DNA from: Nocardia tenerifensis NBRC 101015
Lineage (GTDB): Bacteria > Actinomycetota > Actinomycetes > Mycobacteriales > Mycobacteriaceae
Assembly (NCBI RefSeq): GCF_000308715.1
Contig: NZ_BAGH01000119.1
Span: 61,966-125,965 of the forward strand
Reading direction: 5' to 3'
DNA: 64,000 nucleotides
The position numbers and the translations under genes were made by a program. The notes beneath the pieces are model-generated. The model did no database searches. It saw only the letters and a program-made list of their open reading frames with translations, and was not told the DNA's origin. Positions 8,394 through 15,893 of the stretch are shown one piece after another (position 1 is the stretch's first letter; every line of letters starts with the position of its first letter).

Positions 8394-9145
8394 GCGTATC
8401 TCGTTCGACGATGACGCCGTGAGCGTCGCGCACCACTGTCTTGCCGCGCGTCCCGAGCCCCTGCTGGTTGTAGCTCACTTCGTGTCGGTAGATTCAGGCA
8501 GCCGATGACCCCTACTTCAAGCGGCGAAACCGGCATGGCTGGACAGGTTGACTTCGCCGGTACCGTCAGGCTGAACGGCCGAGGGCTTCGGAGGTTGAGC
8601 ATCCTTCCTCGCTGCACGTTTACTCACACTTTTCAGCCGAAGGGAATCGCAGACCCGCCGAATGCGACCACATCGCCTGAGTCATGCCGATCGCCTATTC
8701 GGCCTGGGGGGCGGATTGCCTGCCTGGTAATCGGCCCTTACTGGCGACCAGGGCCGTCTGCGAGAGCGGGTCCGTAGTGCCGTGTGCCGCGTCGGCTGTG
8801 GGAAACGACGCGATCGCAACTTGTGATGTGCGACACGAAGGTAAGGGGACCGCGTGCTGGCGTGACCGATGGACTTCCGGTCCACGTTCCTAGACGACCC
8901 TGGATATTGCCTGGGAGCTTCGCGGGTGAAATTGGGACCATGCAGTCCGCTCCATCAACAGTCGGGTCGTCGCTACACCGCTTGTCTGATTCGGATGGGC
9001 GGGAATCGGATACGCTTGCCCGCGAACCGGTTCCCCGCTCGTGGTTTGGGGTCGGTGCGCATCCTCGCCGTGGGACGCGGCATCAATTCAGTGCGTTGTT
9101 CGGACGACCTGAAGCCGCGTCCTGGGAGAGGAGGTTGATAGGTCG
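8394..9145. other. About 750 bp without a supported gene
   Basis: Short overlapping ORFs exist on both strands, but none has a ribosome binding site, domain or codon pattern that would support it. Nothing repetitive was seen here. The last 20 bases hold the ribosome binding site of the 43-residue ORF that follows. Confidence 0.5.
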
Positions 9146-9277
9146 ATGCCGAAGAAGCGGAAGAAGCATCGAGACAAGGCAAAGGCCCCGGTCTACTTTG
9201 CGGTATACCCCGAGGCCCTTGTCAGTTGTGTGATCCGGTTGCTGCTACTGCTCTGGTTAGGGCAGTTCTTCATGTGA
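9146..9277 (+). CDS. Small Lys-rich peptide with hydrophobic C-terminus
   Basis: A 43-residue ORF beginning MPKKRKKHRDKAKAPVYF and ending VIRLLLLLWLGQFFM. It is preceded by GAGAGGAGG with an 11-base spacer. A strongly basic head followed by one membrane helix is the design of type I toxin peptides and of small membrane regulators. Two consecutive hairpins lie just downstream. It shares its architecture, though not its sequence, with the 40-residue ORF at 1768-1890. No family is recognised. Confidence 0.45.
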   Translation: MPKKRKKHRDKAKAPVYFAVYPEALVSCVIRLLLLLWLGQFFM

Positions 9278-9285
9278 CCACTAGG

Positions 9286-9341
9286 ACGGGTAGTTCTCGT
9301 TGGCGCGAGGGCTACCCGTTCCACAGCCTCCGAGAGGCTGT
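9286..9341. terminator. Two tandem hairpins after the small ORF
   Basis: Hairpin one has arms ACGGGTAG (9286-9293) and CTACCCGT (9312-9319), with a smaller inner stem. Hairpin two has ACAGCCTC (9323-9330) and GAGGCTGT (9334-9341) around a CGA loop. They begin 8 bases after the stop of the 43-residue ORF. No T-run follows, which is usual for actinobacterial terminators. A structured RNA is an alternative reading. Confidence 0.55.
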
Positions 9342-9401
9342 TCGATCCTGGGTCGGCTACGTGCTGTAACCAACCGGCGTCACCATCGTACGAGCAACTT
9401 G

Positions 9402-9453
9402 CCCATATGGGCACCGCAGGTACCCATATGGGCGCCCGAATGACCCATATGGG
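9402..9453. repeat. Three CCCATATGGG palindromes at exact 21-bp spacing
   Basis: The 10-bp palindrome CCCATATGGG occurs at 9402-9411, 9423-9432 and 9444-9453. It has identical period (21 bp, two helical turns) and different intervening sequence. This phasing is typical of operator or iteron arrays bound on one DNA face. It lies between the convergent 43-residue ORF and the CoiA-like gene, so it is not in an obvious promoter. Confidence 0.85.
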
Positions 9454-9561
9454 CGCAAAGGATCTTGTTGGACGCATCCCCTCCTGACCAGTCCGCTGCT
9501 GAGTTGGCTGGACGGGTCCGCCGAATCCGAGTTAGCCCGCCGTACCGACATCCAGCCGGAG

Positions 9562-10794
9562 TTAGCCCACGCTCTTCGACGGTTGACAGCGTTGGACAGT
9601 CCTCGGATCCAGCTCAGCCGGGAATGCTTGGCGGCACCCGGTGCAGTGCGCCGGTCGCGGCTTGGTTCGCGGGAGAGGCAGGCTAGGCGCATCGCGGTAG
9701 TCGATGATGTGGCCGGCGGCGTGCAGCGCGTTTTGCAGGGCAATCCATTTCAAGTGTTTTTGAGCGGCAGTATCGAAGATGTTCTGTGCAGCGCAGGGCT
9801 TCTCGCGGTCGGTGGCCTGCACGGTCGGCGGGGTTGATGCTGGAGCTTGAGGTGTGCTGGTAGGACGGCGCTGCCGTGAACGAAGCCGGTCGAGCACCTT
9901 CTCGACGGTTTGAATGTGACGTCGTTGCTGTTCTTGCTGCCCGGCCAGCTGAGACTGTAGTTCGGCGGGAATCGAAATGCCGTGCGGCGTCAGTTCAAGC
10001 TGAGTCAACGGGTACTGGTGTGCAACAAGCTCATCGCCGACGCAGGGTGGGAGATGCTGCACGCGCATATCAATGTCGTGGTCGGATGCTCCGAACTGGT
10101 GGCGATGCGGCGCGCCGACCATGACCGTCACGACCTCCTTCCACGGATCCAGCGTCCACAACTGCTGCGCGGGCTCAGCGCTGCCGAGAACTATCCAGGC
10201 GGTCGGGCTCTGCGGGTGCCACAGCCACACGTCCACCACACCCTCACGCGCATAGTCACGATGACGCCGGATCCAGTCGGCATCCGGCATGCGATAGCCC
10301 TGGGCCTCTAGCCCGACCTGGCTGCCATCGTCGAACCTGACGCGTACGTCGGCTCGTCGCCTGCGGTTCGGCAGCCACACCTCGGTACCGACATCGACGA
10401 CACCCGGCTGTGTCCGAGCCCATGCGGCGAGCGACATCTTGCTCATCAAATGCCACTCCGAGTCCGGATCATGCTGACCACCAGCCGGGCCCTGGCCCGG
10501 TGGATGCGCGAAATGCGGTCGGCGCGCACCACCGACCCGGCCTTTCACCACCGCCGCCGCTCTGCTCGCTGGCGGTGCACCGATGCCCGCGTAACACAAC
10601 GCGCACACCAATGTCTGGTCGCCGGCGTAGCTCTTGGCCCGCACTTCGGCCATGCGCGGATCGGCAGGATCGGTTGGTGCACAAAGATACTCGTGCCGCG
10701 CAAGGTCGAGCGCGACGGTGAGGTTGTCGTAGGAACGCACCTCGAACACCCTTCTCGAATAGTCGACGCCGTCCCGGCAGCGACAAGCGCGCAC
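9562..10794 (-). CDS. CoiA-like predicted nuclease
   Basis: A 410-residue protein. After an N-terminal strand region (ALDLARHEYLCAPTD) there is a possible zinc pair in LVCALCYAG. The CoiA-family core follows: PHFAHPPG, HDPDSEWHLMSKMSLAAWA, then RRRADVRVRFDDGSQVGLEAQ and a WLW strand. CoiA-like proteins are predicted PD-(D/E)xK-type nucleases; the E/Q of GLEAQ and the aspartate of RRADV match the catalytic positions. The C-terminal 120 residues hold a coiled coil (QQEQQRRHIQTVEKVLDRLR) and a Cys/His pair. The true start may be the GTG at residue 16 (10749). Proteins like this are frequent on actinobacterial mobile elements and may act in DNA uptake or processing. Confidence 0.75.
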   Translation of the reverse strand: MRACRCRDGVDYSRRVFEVRSYDNLTVALDLARHEYLCAPTDPADPRMAEVRAKSYAGDQTLVCALCYAGIGAPPASRAAAVVKGRVGGARRPHFAHPPGQGPAGGQHDPDSEWHLMSKMSLAAWARTQPGVVDVGTEVWLPNRRRRADVRVRFDDGSQVGLEAQGYRMPDADWIRRHRDYAREGVVDVWLWHPQSPTAWIVLGSAEPAQQLWTLDPWKEVVTVMVGAPHRHQFGASDHDIDMRVQHLPPCVGDELVAHQYPLTQLELTPHGISIPAELQSQLAGQQEQQRRHIQTVEKVLDRLRSRQRRPTSTPQAPASTPPTVQATDREKPCAAQNIFDTAAQKHLKWIALQNALHAAGHIIDYRDAPSLPLPRTKPRPAHCTGCRQAFPAELDPRTVQRCQPSKSVG

Positions 10795-11031
10795 AGGAAG
10801 GCCGTTGCGAGACTGCGCTATTCGACAAAAGAGGTATGTGTGAGATCCGGCTGAATATTCATATGAGGAGAGCTAGTTCGCTCTAACAAGATTCAGTTAC
10901 GTTTAGCGCCGGGAGATTCGAGGTTCATGAGTTCACTACTACGTGCAGCCCGCGTCGATCCTACGACAACTCGAGGTCGCTGTCGACAGTCCTAGCAGAC
11001 GGTGACCGCGCGGCAGATCACTGTGTCGATC

Positions 11032-11658
11032 TCAGTCCCACGGTGCTGGGCCTGTCCGAGAGTCCCATGCCGAGAGTCCCTTCGCTGCCACGAGCAGGAT
11101 TCCGGCCTTTTGGGCATAAGCCCGTGCGTGTGGCGTGAATGCGTGCGCGGTCGTCACCACCGCTGCGACATCGGCGCTGTGGATGGTGCGCGCGGTGCCG
11201 CCGAAACGCTGAACGTCCTGGCTGCCCACGCTACGTGCGTGGCCGTATCGCTTGGCTTGCAACACGATACGGCGCCCGTCGGGCGCTCGAGCGATCACAT
11301 CGGCACCCAGATCACCGGAACCATCGACCACCTCGACCTGTGTGCAGCCATCGCGTCGGCACAGAGCCGCCAGCGCCTGTTCGAACTCTCTAGGACTCAG
11401 CGCATTCTGTCGCAGCGCCGACAGCACACGCGCGTCGTCACGAGTTCGAACCACTCGCCGGTGCCGCACCGCCAGCGCCGCAGCACCGGCCGCGGCCGCG
11501 GCCACTGCCACGCACACCACAGCCACTACCAGCGCGGCGGTGTGCTCTGCAACGAAACGGGCGATTCCCGGTATGACTGCGAGCGCCGCCACTCCTGCCA
11601 TGAACACCACCGCAGCCGAACTTTGCGCCTGTCTACGCCTGCGACGTCGACCTCCCAT
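11032..11658 (-). CDS. Membrane-anchored Mrr-type restriction endonuclease
   Basis: A 208-residue protein. It has an Arg-rich head (GGRRRRRRQ), two membrane helices (about residues 15-36 and 41-64), then an Mrr_cat domain. The domain starts with SPREFEQALAALCRRDG; the catalytic set is D120 in GDLGADVIAR, Q134 and K136 in VLQAKRY. Mrr-type domains cut DNA, often modified foreign DNA. The ATG at 11658 is preferred over an upstream TTG because AAAGGA sits at the right distance. It is the downstream gene of a likely operon (15-bp gap) with the cysteine-rich membrane protein at 11673-12617. Confidence 0.8.
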   Translation of the reverse strand: MGGRRRRRRQAQSSAAVVFMAGVAALAVIPGIARFVAEHTAALVVAVVCVAVAAAAAGAAALAVRHRRVVRTRDDARVLSALRQNALSPREFEQALAALCRRDGCTQVEVVDGSGDLGADVIARAPDGRRIVLQAKRYGHARSVGSQDVQRFGGTARTIHSADVAAVVTTAHAFTPHARAYAQKAGILLVAAKGLSAWDSRTGPAPWD

Positions 11659-11672
11659 CAGTCCATTTCCTT

Positions 11673-12617
11673 TCAACAGCCGGATTGAAATGGAAAGCAG
11701 CCCGCCGGAACCCGCTGAGCTGGAGCTTGTTTCGTCTGCTCGGGCTCATCCGCCGGTGTAGGCGGCAACTGTTCCTGGCTGGCCGAGGCCGGGTCTGGCT
11801 GCTGGGTCGTATCCGGCCGGGCTGCTGGCTGATGCGGCTTGGTAGCCAGTGCGAGCCCGATCGCAATTACGATAGCTCCGCCCGCAGCCGCGTATAGCAG
11901 GCGCCTGCCTCGTCGCTGGGCCGGCACGGTCGGAGTAGGCAGAGGTATCGGCGACGATGCCGGGCGGGGCACATGGAAGCGATCGGCAGCAGGTATCACT
12001 GTGCGCGGCAGGGGATCCGGCTGTGCCGGTGTGATGGGTAGCGCTGTAGCCGGAGGTGGTGTCGGCACGGCGATGGGCGGCGGCGATGGCTGGGGGAGCG
12101 GGCGCGGCGCTGCGGAGCAGGGCCTCACAAGCGGTGTGGCCGTCTTCCCTGTGTCCTTCTTGGGCAGCTTGATCTGGCCGCGCGAAATGATCACCTGCTC
12201 GATCTGGGTCTTTTCATGCCGGATAAGCGTGCTCCGGCCGGTGCGGTACCAGTCGTGATAGTGGCCCACCCCGCCGTGGTTCTCGCCGGCGCAGGCGCAA
12301 ACACACCGCCACACCGTGTAAGGGTTGGCGTTTTGGCATTTGGCGTCGCACTGCATCGTCTTGGATATCTCGAATAGCATCTCGATCTCACCGAACCGGT
12401 CAGCCATCGCCGAGGCCAAGGGCAACAAGTGTTGCGGGCTGATCTTCCATGCAGTGCGGTTATTGCGCTGCACTCGTGTGAGTTTGACGCGTTTTCCCAG
12501 CGTCGCTCTGAGCCAGGTGCGGTTCGTTGTCCCCTCGAACGGCAGATATGCATAAAGCTCCGGTGTGGTCGTGGTTCCAGGTGCTATCGCGCGTTCCACC
12601 CAGGCGCGTGCCGACAT
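11673..12617 (-). CDS. Cys-rich, Pro-rich single-pass membrane protein
   Basis: A 314-residue protein. Residues 1-70 are an alpha/beta region (WVERAIAPGTTTTPELYAYL) that may bind nucleic acid. A cluster of six cysteines (CDAKCQ, WRCVCACAGENHG, about residues 90-112) follows and probably holds zinc. Then come a basic segment, a long Pro/Ala linker, one membrane helix (LLYAAAGGAIVIAIGLALA) and an extracytoplasmic Pro/Gln tail ending in two cysteines. It sits 15 bp upstream of the Mrr-type gene on the same strand. Cytoplasmic sensing domain, linker and membrane anchor suggest a partner or scaffold for the membrane nuclease (inference). No known family. Confidence 0.65.
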   Translation of the reverse strand: MSARAWVERAIAPGTTTTPELYAYLPFEGTTNRTWLRATLGKRVKLTRVQRNNRTAWKISPQHLLPLASAMADRFGEIEMLFEISKTMQCDAKCQNANPYTVWRCVCACAGENHGGVGHYHDWYRTGRSTLIRHEKTQIEQVIISRGQIKLPKKDTGKTATPLVRPCSAAPRPLPQPSPPPIAVPTPPPATALPITPAQPDPLPRTVIPAADRFHVPRPASSPIPLPTPTVPAQRRGRRLLYAAAGGAIVIAIGLALATKPHQPAARPDTTQQPDPASASQEQLPPTPADEPEQTKQAPAQRVPAGCFPFQSGC

Positions 12618-12710
12618 CTATAGTCCCCTTTCGTATTCCAACGCGCGTAGCGCCGGGTCGAGGAATTGGTTTCGGCACAGTGTGGAAGGGGACACCGACA
12701 CAATCCGCAG

Positions 12711-12758
12711 TGATCATGACGACAGCCGTGACAGTGTCACGGCTTACCGTCATGATCA
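12711..12758. repeat. 48-bp nested dyad
   Basis: Outer arms TGATCATGACG (12711-12721) and CGTCATGATCA (12748-12758) enclose inner arms CCGTGACA (12726-12733) and TGTCACGG (12735-12742) around a single central G. The four- and five-base spacers between outer and inner arms do not pair. The last three bases are the stop codon of the zinc-ribbon gene, and the dyad is about 95 bp upstream of the start of the cysteine-rich membrane protein. It could end the first transcript and also be an operator for the next gene. Confidence 0.8.
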
Positions 12759-13040
12759 AGAACTTTTTTCGCGTCTGCGGCGGCGGTAGTGGCGTTGTCG
12801 GCAGGTCGGCGAGCAATGTTGAGCATCAGCGCGCAAGGCGCGGCTACCTGGAAAGATTCGTCGACCACAACCCGGACATACGACACCAGCCCCAAGGTCG
12901 CCGACAGCGCCGAACTTCTTACGTACCCGATAGCCCCTGGCAACGCAGGCCGGAGAACAGTACAAGCGCCGCGGATGAGCGTTGTGCGGAAGCAGCGCCT
13001 GACAGGCGAGGCACATGCGAGGGCCGGACCGACGGGCCAT
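12756..13040 (-). CDS. Small double zinc-ribbon protein
   Basis: A 94-residue basic protein with two similar Cys4 units: CLACQ...YCSPACVARGYRVRKK and CPGCGR...HCSPTCRQRHYRRRRR. The spacing CxxC-x(15-19)-CxxxC is repeated and each unit ends in a basic stretch, so this looks like an internal duplication of a DNA- or RNA-binding zinc ribbon. It reads in the same direction as the cysteine-rich membrane protein and Mrr genes that follow, separated by the 48-bp dyad. It may be the regulator of that operon (inference). Confidence 0.7.
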   Translation of the reverse strand: MARRSGPRMCLACQALLPHNAHPRRLYCSPACVARGYRVRKKFGAVGDLGAGVVCPGCGRRIFPGSRALRADAQHCSPTCRQRHYRRRRREKSS

Positions 13041-13377
13041 CCCACCATTGTCCCGCCATGTCCGGGCAATGAAAGCGGTTCGAAGGTGACCCGCGCTCTC
13101 AGTTCGAACGGTTCACATCCTCGGTAGCAAACCGACCGGCGCGGTTGTCGGGGTGTTTGCTATGTGTAGGGCGCGTCGGTGGTGTGGGAAGATCGGTCAA
13201 CGGTCCGATGGGGGCACCGAGACTGATCAGGTCTCTATCTATTCTCTATTTTCATGCGAAGCTAAGCGAAATCGATAGAAGGTCAACGCATCCTAGGTTG
13301 CATCGAGGTTTTGTAACTTTCCTGGTAGACGTATAGAATCGGCTAAAGGCGAATCGGGCCGAACCCCAGAATAAGCC

Positions 13378-13424
13378 GTGGATTGCGAATCCATTGGTCG
13401 CGGGTTCGAGCCCCGCCCGCCCCA
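13378..13424 (+). other. 3' half of a tRNA, probable att core
   Basis: The stretch folds as the anticodon arm (stem GTGGA/TCCAT around TTGCGAA, which would give anticodon GCG, Arg-type). A short variable loop, a complete T arm (GCGGG TTCGAGC CCCGC) and the acceptor strand CCGCCCC with discriminator A follow. No D arm or 5' acceptor strand (GGGGCGG) is found upstream, so the gene is only a 3' half. This is the usual core of attachment sites for tyrosine integrases. An integrase remnant begins about 100 bp to the right. Confidence 0.65.
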
Positions 13425-13521
13425 CAAATACCTTCTGAGCTGCGAAAACTGTGAACTCGACAGCCGAGTTGGTGCAGAACAACGCTCCGCCGGCAATGTA
13501 TTTCGCCGGTAGGGTCCGGAC

Positions 13522-13740
13522 ATGGGGCTGGATCTGGACGACATCCGAGAGCTTGCGGCCACGGAGCTGCGCCGCAAGAACCGGAGCAAGCAGGCCATTG
13601 ACGGCTACCTCACCCGGATCAGGTACTTCGCGGCATACCTCGAGGAGCGTGAGCTTCCGACCATGGCGCCGGACATCACCCGCGTCGGGGATGGCCGAAC
13701 TCCGCTTGCCCTCCGCGTCGGTTACACCGGCATCGGTTGA
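13522..13740 (+). pseudogene. N-terminal remnant of a tyrosine integrase
   Basis: MGLDLDDIRELAATELRRKN then SKQAIDGYLTRIRYFAAYLEE and PTMAPDITR matches the helical core-binding (SAM-like) N-terminal domain of phage-type integrases. Similarity stops at about residue 53. The frame then runs into unrelated residues and a stop, and no catalytic domain (R...HxxR...Y) follows. Together with the tRNA half next to it, this marks an old integration boundary. Confidence 0.65.
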
Positions 13741-14000
13741 AGACAGGCGGCGGTCCGGCGGTTGCCGAGAGTTTCATGCCGAGATTCGTGTGATTTTTCA
13801 ACGCGCCCAGCGATTTCCGATGGAACCGCGGTCTGCAGGACGCGCGTCTTCTCCGGACTGGACGCCGTTGTCGCTGTCGTTCTGGTGTTGTTCTACGCCT
13901 CCGCATCAATGGTCGAAGGTATGCCTGACGAGCAGGTCTCGGCGGGCTGTTAGGGCAACGGGCTAACTTGTCGCGTCTTGGGAACCGGCCTTTGTTCTTT

Positions 14001-14228
14001 TCACGGATTGGTGCTCTCAGCACTGGCTCGTCCCAGCCGAGTAGTGGGCGTTGTCCGGCGTAGCCGGAGATATGTGAAGACGCCCTGCGCTATGACCGCG
14101 GTTGCCAGGGCCGACAACACACTGCTGGGTGCGGATCCGGCAGTGACCAGCAGCCAGCAGACGATGATGCTCAGCCCCAGCGGCAGGGTGGAAGCGATGG
14201 CGACAAGTAGACGAGCGCGGTGTTGCAT
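14001..14228 (-). CDS. Small two-helix membrane protein
   Basis: A 75-residue protein starting MQHRARLLVAIASTLPLGLS. It has two hydrophobic helices (about 7-30 and 35-55) and a basic C-terminus. GAAAGGG precedes the ATG with a 7-base spacer. It lies 43 bp downstream of the TipA-type MerR gene on the same strand, so it is probably co-transcribed. No family is recognised. Confidence 0.6.
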   Translation of the reverse strand: MQHRARLLVAIASTLPLGLSIIVCWLLVTAGSAPSSVLSALATAVIAQGVFTYLRLRRTTPTTRLGRASAESTNP

Positions 14229-14271
14229 GGTGAACCCTTTCCATCAGGTGATTCGGTGGCAGCGATCGAAG

Positions 14272-15051
14272 TCAGGCGCGGGCTTGGTCGAGGAAGTCCG
14301 CCAGTGCGCGCCATTCATCGGCGGGCGCGGCGGGATCGCCGGACATAGCGGCCGGGTCGTCACGCCAGGCGTTCCGCACTCCTGCCGAGATCCCGGCGTC
14401 GTCGCCGGTGAACAGCGTGCTCAACTCGTCCAGGCGGCGCGCCAGCCGCCGAACTCGGTCGTCGGTGGGGTCCACCCCTGCCTGCCGGAGCCGTTCAGCC
14501 TTGCGATAGAGCTCCGGCCATTCGATCTCGAGCAGATAGTGTTTCGCGGGCCCGAGCGCCGTCGCCTGGTTACCGAGCCGTTGTTGCTGATCGGTGTCCA
14601 GATGTCGGCGCAGTACCTGCTCGCTCGCCGAACCCGCACCGCCGATCGCTTGGAGCGCCTCCAACAGCGCCTCGGACGTCGCGCCCTGTCCGGTCGCCAA
14701 TTCGGCACCGAGCCGCACCAGTTTTTGCCGCACGGCTTCCAGCGCCGCCAACGACGCCTCGACACTACGCAGATGGTCACCGACCACCCGGTCCAGGTCG
14801 ATCCCCGAATCCAGACAGACGATGATCGTCTCCAGGCTCAAGCCCAAACTACGCAGCGCCAGCACCTGATACAGACGAACAAGATCGTCGTCGGTGTACT
14901 CCCGGTACCCATTCGACGTGCGCCGCGACGGACTCAGGACGCCGATCGCATCCCAATGATGCAACGTCCGCACCGTCACGCCACTCGCCTCGGCAAGCGG
15001 TCCGACTGTCCAGCCTCCAGAGTTATCCACTCCCTCACCATGCGCCCTCAC
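14272..15051 (-). CDS. MerR-family regulator with TipAS-type effector domain
   Basis: A 259-residue protein. The winged helix is WTVGPLAEASGVTVRTLHHW with the following YREYTDDDLVRLYQVLALR segment. A coiled-coil dimer helix and a C-terminal TipAS-like antibiotic-binding helical domain (about residues 140-255) follow. TipA-type regulators bind thiopeptides or other drugs and activate resistance genes. The start is uncertain: GTG at 15051 or the GTG at 15030 (VDNSGGW). A small membrane protein gene follows and may be its target. Confidence 0.85.
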   Translation of the reverse strand: MRAHGEGVDNSGGWTVGPLAEASGVTVRTLHHWDAIGVLSPSRRTSNGYREYTDDDLVRLYQVLALRSLGLSLETIIVCLDSGIDLDRVVGDHLRSVEASLAALEAVRQKLVRLGAELATGQGATSEALLEALQAIGGAGSASEQVLRRHLDTDQQQRLGNQATALGPAKHYLLEIEWPELYRKAERLRQAGVDPTDDRVRRLARRLDELSTLFTGDDAGISAGVRNAWRDDPAAMSGDPAAPADEWRALADFLDQARA

Positions 15052-15893
15052 GCCACGTCATGGTCAACCAGCATGCTGCACCGGATCCATGCCGCCGGAC
15101 TACCGCGACAGGTGATCTTCGCGCCCTACCGGAGCAGGCGCCAAGGGTCCGACCGTGCACGGATGGTGCCCACCTTCGGCGTCCCATGCCCGCACACGCA
15201 GGGTCGACGGGTGCACCCCGCCGCAGAGGCTTGGCGAGCAGAGTCATATGGTCGCTGCCCAAGATCGTTTGGCGACCATATGACTCTGCTCCATGTTCAT
15301 TCCGCCAATACTGCTGACTTGCAGAGCCTTTCGGCATTGTGGGACTACTCAGTGGCCGAGGAATGCCCATGGGTCCGTTCGGAGCCGCCGGGCGGACGAG
15401 CTGCTAGCTCGCCGACACGCGGTGCGAGCCAATGGTTCTCGGTGCCACTCGGATCGGGTCGGGGCAAGGTGACAGCTCCGGGTGCGGCGGGACGTTCTGG
15501 AACCGCACAGGTTTGATCAGTGGGCGCCGACGAATCCGCAGAAGACGATTTCACGAACCCGAGCCCGAGCGGATTCCAGGGCCGCGACCCGAAAACCGTT
15601 GCGCCGTAACAGTCCAATGCGCATGCCTCGCGCAGGGTGGATGCCGCCCTGGGTCTGGGCAACCGTCTGGTTCTGCCGCGTCGCCCCGGGCAGGCCTCGC
15701 CGGTGAAACATCGAGGACTATGTGACCAGCGGTTATGTCATATTGAGAAACGAATCCACCACGGCGGGTGAGTATTCGACTCGTCGAGCAACCATGTGGC
15801 TGCCTTGTCCATCGCGGTGTAGAGTTCTGTGCGCTTCTCCGAGTCCGGCAGTGCGGCTCGCTTCGATGTGGACTACTGACTCGGGAGCAAGCC
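15052..15893. other. 840-bp gap with a 20-bp inverted repeat and gene debris
   Basis: No intact gene is supported. On the minus strand near 15517-15720, GMRIGLLRRNGFRVAALESAR looks like the C-terminal piece of a SAM-dependent methyltransferase, but the match is short. The exact inverted repeat at 15236-15291 is listed separately. The right end is the leader of the phosphoribosyltransferase gene. Confidence 0.4.
15236..15291. repeat. Perfect 20-bp inverted repeat
   Basis: Left arm 15236-15255 begins GAGCAGAGTC and the right arm 15272-15291 is its exact reverse complement, with a 16-base loop. There is no T-run. The arms and loop could be a MITE-like remnant, a transposon end pair or a strong transcription barrier between the MerR gene and the region to the right. 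Confidence 0.8.

Noticed and set aside
9280..9370. tRNA-like fold after the 43-residue ORF
   Set aside because: A TTCGATCC-like segment and hairpins are present, but no acceptor stem or anticodon arm can be formed; two simple stem-loops explain it better.
13145..13336. Short plus-strand ORF of 63 codons before the tRNA half
   Set aside because: No ribosome binding site, no motif, and low protein-like composition.
15517..15720. Methyltransferase fragment
   Set aside because: The match is about 20 residues only; reported as debris in the gap entry and not as a gene.
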